Both the position numbers and the translations under genes were made by a program. The notes under the pieces are model-generated. The model saw only the letters and a list, made by a program, of their open reading frames with translations, had not been told where the DNA came from and ran no database searches. A stretch of 64,000 nt of DNA from Laccaria trichodermophora. Lineage: Eukaryota; Basidiomycota; Agaricomycetes; Agaricales; Hydnangiaceae. The stretch spans positions 744,001-808,000 of the forward strand of contig JACTVC010000004.1 of the NCBI GenBank assembly GCA_018417955.1, read 5' to 3'. This document shows positions 57,980-64,000 of this stretch, piece by piece; position 1 is the stretch's first letter; each line of letters starts with the position of its first letter.

Positions 57980-58958
57980 AATCTGGTCAATTCCAATGGC
58001 AAGTAGGCTTTCCAAAATATTGAAGAGAAAGGTATTGCAATATTCCAACATTTCTCATATTATAGATTCTTATTTGGTTTTTCAGTAGTTAGTGTAACAT
58101 ATCCCTGGGGCCCTTGAGCACTGCAGGCTACTTATGCAGTGGGCATTGGCTTGTAATTATAGGAGCCAATTGAAAGTAATGGAATGTTTTTGCTAAACAT
58201 TGAACATTGAAATCTCAATCACAGCATCATAAATGCTACTGCCCTATCCAAAAATATTCCCTAGAAGAGTGGTAGCTGTGAGAACATATTCATGCAAACT
58301 CAAATTGAGAAACCAAAGAAAACTATGCCACAGGCAAGGAATTGGGGTGATTGGAATGTTGGGATAGAAGAACAAATCAGTTACTCAAAAGGCTCACAGA
58401 TGACAGTAAAGAGGAAAGGAAGAGCAAGAGGGCTTGAATAAGGGAGGGCTCTACCAATTCCATTCCTTGTCTTCATCTTGAGTCTTGGCATTTGAGCATG
58501 TTGTTATTGGTTTGTCTGAAGGTTTCATCCCCCCATCCCACCAGGAGAGCATCAATGTCAGGTGCAGTTTCTTTGAATCAGGGGTCATAACACTTGCAAT
58601 GCATACAGTATCATTGTTATCATCATCAAGAAGGGAGGGTGATAAAGGTGAGGTAGGTAGAGGCATGCTCCATGTATGTGAGATTGGTGGAGCTGACCCA
58701 ATCGGCATGGTAGGAGCATTCCATGCAGAGACAATGCTTTGTGAGATGTCCGATAGTAGCACAGATGCTCATTTTTGACTTTTGGTGAAGCTGTAGACAG
58801 AAATACATGACATCAGCTTCACAGTAAGGAGCCAAGAGAGACAAAAAGGAAGCCAAAGGGATGAGGTTGAACTGAGACTTGTGGTTGCTTTTGGGATTGA
58901 AATGCTGTCTTGCTCAAGAGAAGAGTCCAATGGAGAAACACATACATAGGACTATCCC
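57980..58958. other. No confident gene
   Basis: Directly downstream of the TPR stop. Overlapping open frames at 58451-58762 (minus) and 58485-58778 (plus) have no recognisable domain. The minus one might be a 3' exon of the open frame at 58959-59732. Confidence 0.35.
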
Positions 58959-59732
58959 TCAACTCCCCCAACTTTTAACCCATACTACCCATCCACAATG
59001 CACCTCCACCTGCCAAAACACCAGGCCAGGGATAGACAAAGGGGGAGGAAGAGAACCCATCCCATTCACACCACCCCCAACCCTCCCCTTGGACTGAGCT
59101 GCATACCCATGTCCATTCATGTTGATGGTTGCCCGCATATTCCCATTTGTCTTCTGCCTGCCACTACTGCCACCCTCAAGCTTCACAGTACCCTCAAGCT
59201 CAGGGAGTGGTGACAGTACTCTTGAGCTCCCTACTGAGCTTGCAGTAGTGGTGTTTGCCATCAACCCAGGCTTGATGGCTGACAATCCACTGCTCCAATG
59301 CAGGGGACAACATCTTTCAATTTCCGCTGGTGGACTTTGGCTCCCACTGGGGGTCAAGTCCAAGCCAGACATAAAGGTCACTTCATTGAACTCCTCCTCC
59401 TCATCAGGCTCCCTTTGCAGTTGAGGCTCCCCCAGAACAGGCTGCTGTGGCTCCAAAGCACCCTGTTGCCATTCTTTGCACTTGAAAGCAGGGTTCAGAC
59501 TCATCTTCAGAGTTGTGCCTGTATTGTGTATCATCAACTCTGGGGCTGCACAAAAGTCATCACTTCCCCCAAGCAGTTCTTGACCCTCCCCAGCATCATT
59601 GCTTCCCAATTCCTTGCTGCCTAAAGACGACACAGCCATTGTGAGCACTGCAAATACCATGTCATCGCACTGGTAGCAGTAGCACATTGATACGCTTTGC
59701 ACGGGGATGAACGTGAAAGTGCGAACACGCAA
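58959..59732 (-). CDS. Hypothetical 257-codon open frame
   Basis: One uninterrupted minus-strand frame with a Cys-pair near the N-terminus (MCYCYQCDDMVF) and a Ser/Gly/Glu-rich, disordered remainder (REPDEEEEFNEVTFMSGLDL). Its length in an AT-rich, stop-rich area argues for coding, but I recognise no family. An alternative start is MAVSSLGSKELG at about 59637. Confidence 0.4.
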   Translation of the reverse strand: MRVRTFTFIPVQSVSMCYCYQCDDMVFAVLTMAVSSLGSKELGSNDAGEGQELLGGSDDFCAAPELMIHNTGTTLKMSLNPAFKCKEWQQGALEPQQPVLGEPQLQREPDEEEEFNEVTFMSGLDLTPSGSQSPPAEIERCCPLHWSSGLSAIKPGLMANTTTASSVGSSRVLSPLPELEGTVKLEGGSSGRQKTNGNMRATINMNGHGYAAQSKGRVGGGVNGMGSLPPPLSIPGLVFWQVEVHCGWVVWVKSWGS

Positions 59733-61830
59733 ACAAGGATCAAGTGCGTCAGGGGAAAACCCTTAACACCTAACACTCACTCACACACACACACACACTA
59801 TCACAATCTCGGTGCAAGAGTTCGAGGGCCTTTGGTATTAAGAAATACCTCTTTTGTCTTCTTAGGTTAAGTCTCAATAGTTTTCGTAATAAAATGGGGT
59901 TTTATTATTGGGTGTGGTATTAGAATAGTTCAATAGAACAAAGTATGTTTTTCAGGGAACCTGGTTTCTCAAATGTAAAGTTCTTGAATCACAGTTTTCT
60001 TTAATTGACACAAAACACGAATTTATCGGACTTTTATAACTCCCTTGAGCTTTTTATTATGTCACTACGCTTCAAAACAAATTGTACGAGTACGCTGCCT
60101 CGTCTAAATGATACTGTGCTTAAAAACCTTTTATTCAAGTCTCCAAGTAAGTTGACTCCCAAGCACGCTGGCTTCGTTCACACTGTACTTTTTCTGACCA
60201 CGAGGAAAACTCCTTTAATTGATTACAACTATCCACCTCCTAAGTCTCTACTTGGAGTGCAACTAGCTGGTCAACGGGGGACAATTTCCTCCTGTTTGAC
60301 CTGCCAGTGCACCCTTTTTATACTCCAAAACTCCTATCTATGCTTTTACATGTGTTTTTCTACGGTTTTATATCTGCCCGAATTACAAATGGCTTATACT
60401 GAATGTATGGTATATTTTGTAGTCTTTCTCTAGTGGGACACTACAGTTTTGTAGTGTTGCCTCTTTAATTTTCAAGCGCATCAATATTTGATGTGTGCGC
60501 GGAGTTTAGCCGGTGTGGTATTCTTAGCTTGGCATGATTCCGCATGTTTCTTTTCTATGGCCCGGTGTACCGGTTTGACAGTTGGCATCAATAATGATTA
60601 ACGTTTCCTGATGCATTGATGCGCATGCGTACGCGTTGCCATTAGCCTTCGGTTTCCCATTATTTCCGGGTTTTTAATTAAAATGCCTTGTCTTGGCTCT
60701 GTCTGTCCATTATGGAGGTTGGAAGACACTCCAAAGATGTTTTCAAATGTCTCTAGGATGGATTACATAATGTAGCTCCAGGTGTGCGCTTTATGCGTAT
60801 TGGACGTTGCGACGCATCGCTCTTTGATGCGTACACGGGAATTGCCATACTTGACTCTTTACATGGCCGCAAGCCGCGCTTGGTCTTTGTATGTATACTA
60901 TCTTCACATAGTATAGTCTTTCTAGTGGTAGAACATTATTTCATAATGCCCACATGTAGTTTATCCTTCAAAGTCTTGGTAGTTTTATTGCAAGATAAAA
61001 GACCGAGTTTTTCCATATAAAATCCATTACTTGTTTCTAAACCCTTGGTAGTAATGCAATCTTGTCTCTGCGTTGGGTGGTTTACTCTAGAGTCTCTTTG
61101 TACTCTATTTCATGGTGGGTGAATCTTAGATAGGCTCCAAGTATAATGTCACGGCGCATACTGCTGCCAGCTCCAAGGCCTTTGTCCTATGTTCAGACTC
61201 GACGCATGTGCACTTTTAGTCTACTGAACCGGGTATGTTCAAAGACTCTCTATCATTGCAAACTGTACATAGTGTAGTTACAGAGAAGACCTTTTAATGG
61301 TAAAATCGCGAAAATCGGATTTTATACGGTTGAATATGTTTCACCCGTATCAACGTGTCAACACAGAAGAAAGACTCTCCTTCTCCCTTGTGTGAGTCCA
61401 CCATCTTATTGTTGTTGGCCCTCCAGATAGTGGTGAGCTTTGTTTCACCAATAGTGGCAAACTCCATTGGCCTGAAAGGGGCAAAGAAGAAGCGGATAAT
61501 GGGGATGGGGAGCTGGGAGTTGAGTTTGGATCAGTGATAGACAATGCAGCAGCCAAGAATCAGTGCATGCCCTCTTTAATTCCTTCTAGTGGGGAGCGGC
61601 AACCCACTGCCAAACTTTCAACTCTGCCATATTTTCCCATCACCAAGAGCCTGATCAAAAAATGGTTGTTTGTCTTTACTCCTTGTATTTACTTTGACAG
61701 AATGGTAAATCACCATTTGAAGTGTGGTATTTGTAGATGGAGGATACATGAAGGTGCTCATGTACAATTAGCTCAAAGATACAAACATTCTGCTAGTTAG
61801 TTCCCTATCTCAAGCCTTGCAGACCCCTTA
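59733..61830. other. Gene-poor AT-rich stretch
   Basis: Includes a short CA run (59775-59798). Open frames at 60005-60433 (142 codons, hydrophobic end), 60784-61020 and 61534-61800 (plus) have no known domain. The last has a CGICRW and a His, but not enough to call a zinc finger. No repeat pair was found. Confidence 0.35.
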
Positions 61831-62125
61831 CAGCTAACTGCATAATCATAGACCATATCTAAATTTTACTTTGTGTGCCTTTATCTGTACAAACAACCAT
61901 CTTAGGTAGAACACCCTTCCAAGTTGGCTGCTCCACCCTTATGACATGTGGGGCGGGATTGGAACATTTGGAGCAACTACTGAAACGGTGCTAGAACATG
62001 GAGCAATAGGCAGCCTGCATGCATATATCATGGTTTACATAGCCACAGCCTAAAACAGATGTTTATGCACAACCAAAGGCACAAAGTGAAATTTCAGATG
62101 TGGTCTATGATTATGCAGTTAGCTG
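61831..62125. mobile_element. TA-flanked MITE, 295 bp
   Basis: CAGCTAACTGCATAATCATA with GACCATATCT begins the element, and the right end is the inverted match (GTGGTCTATGATTATGCAGT then TAGCTG). TA flanks both ends (61829-61830 and 62126-62127). The terminal repeats extend about 55 bp, through ACTTTGTG. No coding capacity. Its TIRs differ from those of the 821-1494 element, so it is a separate family. Confidence 0.85.
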
Positions 62126-62127
62126 TA

Positions 62128-62864
62128 ATAAAAATCTGTTCCCAATAAAACCTTCCTATACTCCATCGTTTGCACCTGCAAAATTTTGGAAGAATCCCTT
62201 GACAGATGAGGTAGAAATTCATGACAGGAGAATGGCATGCCAAACAATGCATTGATGATCATGTGCATCATTAAAGAGATTGATCAACAGGACAGAAGCG
62301 TGACTACCAAGGTCAGCAACATGTTATTGTCATTACCTTTGCACTTGTTCACTAACTAATCATATGGAAATGGGGGCCAGAAGTCATGGTCCGTGTTGCA
62401 GACTTCCCATTTAGTGATGAAACTTCATGACATCTGCTCCGACAAGGAAAACAGACCACAGCACTTACTACAAGAGGTTCCCTGATCCACATCATTTCAG
62501 TAATGCAGTCACAGCTATGCTCAACTCAACCTGAGCAGTGAATGGCAAAGCTACATTTCAGAGGAGAATGCATCTGACATAGATAGTGATGCAGATATGG
62601 AACTGAGTTACTAAATCCAACCATAATAGTATATTATGCATCATCTTAAACAACATAGGTTTGTAAATTTCAATGTTTTTCATTCCTACATATCAATTGA
62701 AGCCCAATAACACACTTCAGGCAGCAACAAATATGAAGGGCCACACATGTGTAACAAAGCCACTAAAAACTAGAGAATAGACCAAAACCAGTGTTTCTCT
62801 AACATATTTGCATGCAATTTCTATGTTTGGTAATGGAAATGTTCATCCATCATATGCTTTGAGC
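62128..62864. other. No supported feature
   Basis: Short interrupted open frames only. One reads YYKRFPDPHHFSNAVTAML near 62465, which may be a decayed exon, but it is followed by stops. Confidence 0.35.
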
Positions 62865-63042
62865 AAACTTATAATAAAAAAAGGGATCAGTTCCAAAATA
62901 TGAATGAATAAATATAATCTGAATACATATTTAGAATTTGCTAAACATCCTCAGCCAAAACTTTGGCAAATTCTGTATATGAATTCAGATCATATTTATT
63001 CATTCATATTTTGGTACTGATCCCTTTTTCTATTATAAGTTT
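62865..63042. mobile_element. 178-bp near-perfect palindrome (foldback element)
   Basis: AAACTTATAATAAAAAAAGG followed by GATCAGTTCCAAAATATGAA on the left is mirrored by TTCATATTTTGGTACTGATC and CCTTTTTCTATTATAAGTTT on the right. Arms of about 80 bp are separated by a loop of about 20 bp around AACATCCTCAGCC. It directly abuts a CTCC-type terminus at 63043. Confidence 0.9.
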
Positions 63043-63185
63043 CAATACTTTCCATTCCTCCACTGATTCCTACTGGATTCCGCGGATTCCGGCCGGAATC
63101 CAGGAATTCCAGTAGGAATCCAGGAATTCCGGACAGATTCCAGGAATTCCGGAGGAATCTGACCGGAATCCGCAGGAATCCGACT
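63043..63185. mobile_element. Remnant terminus of the CTCCCCCAC family (element C)
   Basis: CAATACTTTCCATTCCTCCA then CTGATTCCTACTGGATTCC resembles the left end of element A with substitutions. It is followed by a subterminal array of GGAATCC/GGAATTCC words, forming local palindromes (TTCCGGCCGGAA). No right end recognised. Confidence 0.5.
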
Positions 63186-63247
63186 TGAATAGACAGAAAA
63201 TCTCATTATTTGTATATTCGGCTCTTCTATTTTAAACATATGTTTGT

Positions 63248-64000
63248 ACTTTACCCTCCCCCACATGCTCTGATCAGAGCTGTTCAGAGTTGCTATAACC
63301 AAAACACTGAGCTAAGACTTAATCTGCACTACATCAACTCCTCAATACTCAAAAGTTCTTATAAAATTCACACTTTGGTCACACTCTAGTCAAGTAATAG
63401 ATCTTAATAGATTAAATTTGCATGTACTTTATTGATGACATAAAATCTACATTACTACATACAGTGTATATTGAAAGGGACAAGGAAATGGGGAGGGACA
63501 GGGAAAGGGGTATAAAGAAATGGTGATGGACAGGGTAGGGCAAGGGAAAAGGAAGTGGAGGGACAATGAAATGGGAAGGGGCAAGGAAATGGGGAGGGAC
63601 AGGAAGGGAAGGGACAGGAAGGGAAAGGGGGAGGGAAAAGGAAGGGGGTACATAGAAATGGGGAGGGACAGGAAGGGTGGAGGGAAAGGGAAAGGGGGGA
63701 GGGAAAACCGAGTAGGGAGAGGAAGAGAGAGGGACACGGAAGTGGGAGGTCGTCGTCATCCGTTGACGTGGTGGTGCGTGTCGTCGTGGGCGTGTCGTCT
63801 GTCGGCGTGGCCCTCCGTTGACGTGGCGGGGCGTGTCGTCGTCTGTGGGCGTGGTTGTGTCGTCCACTGACGTGCTCGTTGTCCGTTGATGTCGTCGTCG
63901 TCCGTTGACGTCGTCGTCGTCCGTTGACGTGGGCGTCCGTTGACGCGGTCGTCGTCCATTGACGTGGTGGTGGTGTTGTCGTGGGCGTGTCGTTTGTTGG
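63248..64000. mobile_element. Left part of a further CTCCCCCAC-family element (D), running off the window
   Basis: TACTTTACCCTCCCCCACAT matches the terminus of element B almost exactly. Inside it follow a purine-rich tract (about 63470-63740, GGGACAGGGAA-like units) and then a GTCGTC/GTTGACGTGG tract to the window end, the same order of interior modules as in element A. The right end lies outside the window. Confidence 0.6.

Noticed and set aside
59775..59798. CA microsatellite as a feature of interest
   Set aside because: Short and ordinary; no associated structure.

Overview
The window looks like a transposon-rich accessory region of a basidiomycete (Agaricomycete-like) nuclear genome. Evidence: genes are cut into short exons by 45-100 nt GT-AG introns; a complete Plavaka-type transposase is present with fragments of KDZ-class transposons; there is a gene resembling the basidiomycete DUF6698 family; and there is a Vpr-like subtilase relic. 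No rRNA operon, bacterial operon or CRISPR array is visible. The call is from protein content alone; no database search was possible.

Layout. 1-4.9 kb: a tandem repeat, a 674-bp TA-flanked MITE and a minus-strand multi-exon gene with AT-hook-like motifs. 4.9-9.4 kb: no confident gene, then a subtilase pseudogene lacking the His block. 9.5-22.2 kb: two inverted ~200-bp repeats bracket a Plavaka transposase (minus strand) and a divergently transcribed JmjC-domain gene (plus strand), forming a candidate 12.7-kb cargo-carrying transposon. 22.2-29.7 kb: an Est1-like relic, a gene with duplicated CxC-H-C fingers, a short Ser/Thr-rich gene and a long many-exon gene, functions unknown. 29.7-33.4 kb: a decayed DIRS-type tyrosine-recombinase retroelement, cut off by a third copy of the Plavaka-type end. 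36.1-37.5 kb: a DUF6698-like gene, followed by a 4-copy ~310-bp tandem array. 39-42 kb: a duplicated block, one copy with a WD40-like blade.

From about 42 kb onward the sequence becomes AT-richer and strongly repetitive. It holds an XPG/FEN1-like nuclease pseudogene, a KDZ transposase C-terminal fragment, an NLR-like TPR pseudogene split by a 3.2-kb element with a 9-bp target duplication, and several arrays (CCATT pentamers, ~44-bp satellite, purine tracts, GTCGT tracts). There are also MITEs and a 178-bp near-perfect palindrome. Several elements share the terminus CTTTACYCTCCCCCAC although their subterminal repeats differ.

How it fits together: most intact coding capacity is either transposon-borne (Plavaka transposase plus JmjC) or lineage-specific. 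Host-type genes (subtilase, XPG nuclease, NLR/TPR, Est1-like) are broken. The most notable candidate is the Plavaka plus JmjC unit, a mobile element that may carry its own chromatin-modifying dioxygenase. Exon boundaries are by eye from splice consensus and reading frame.
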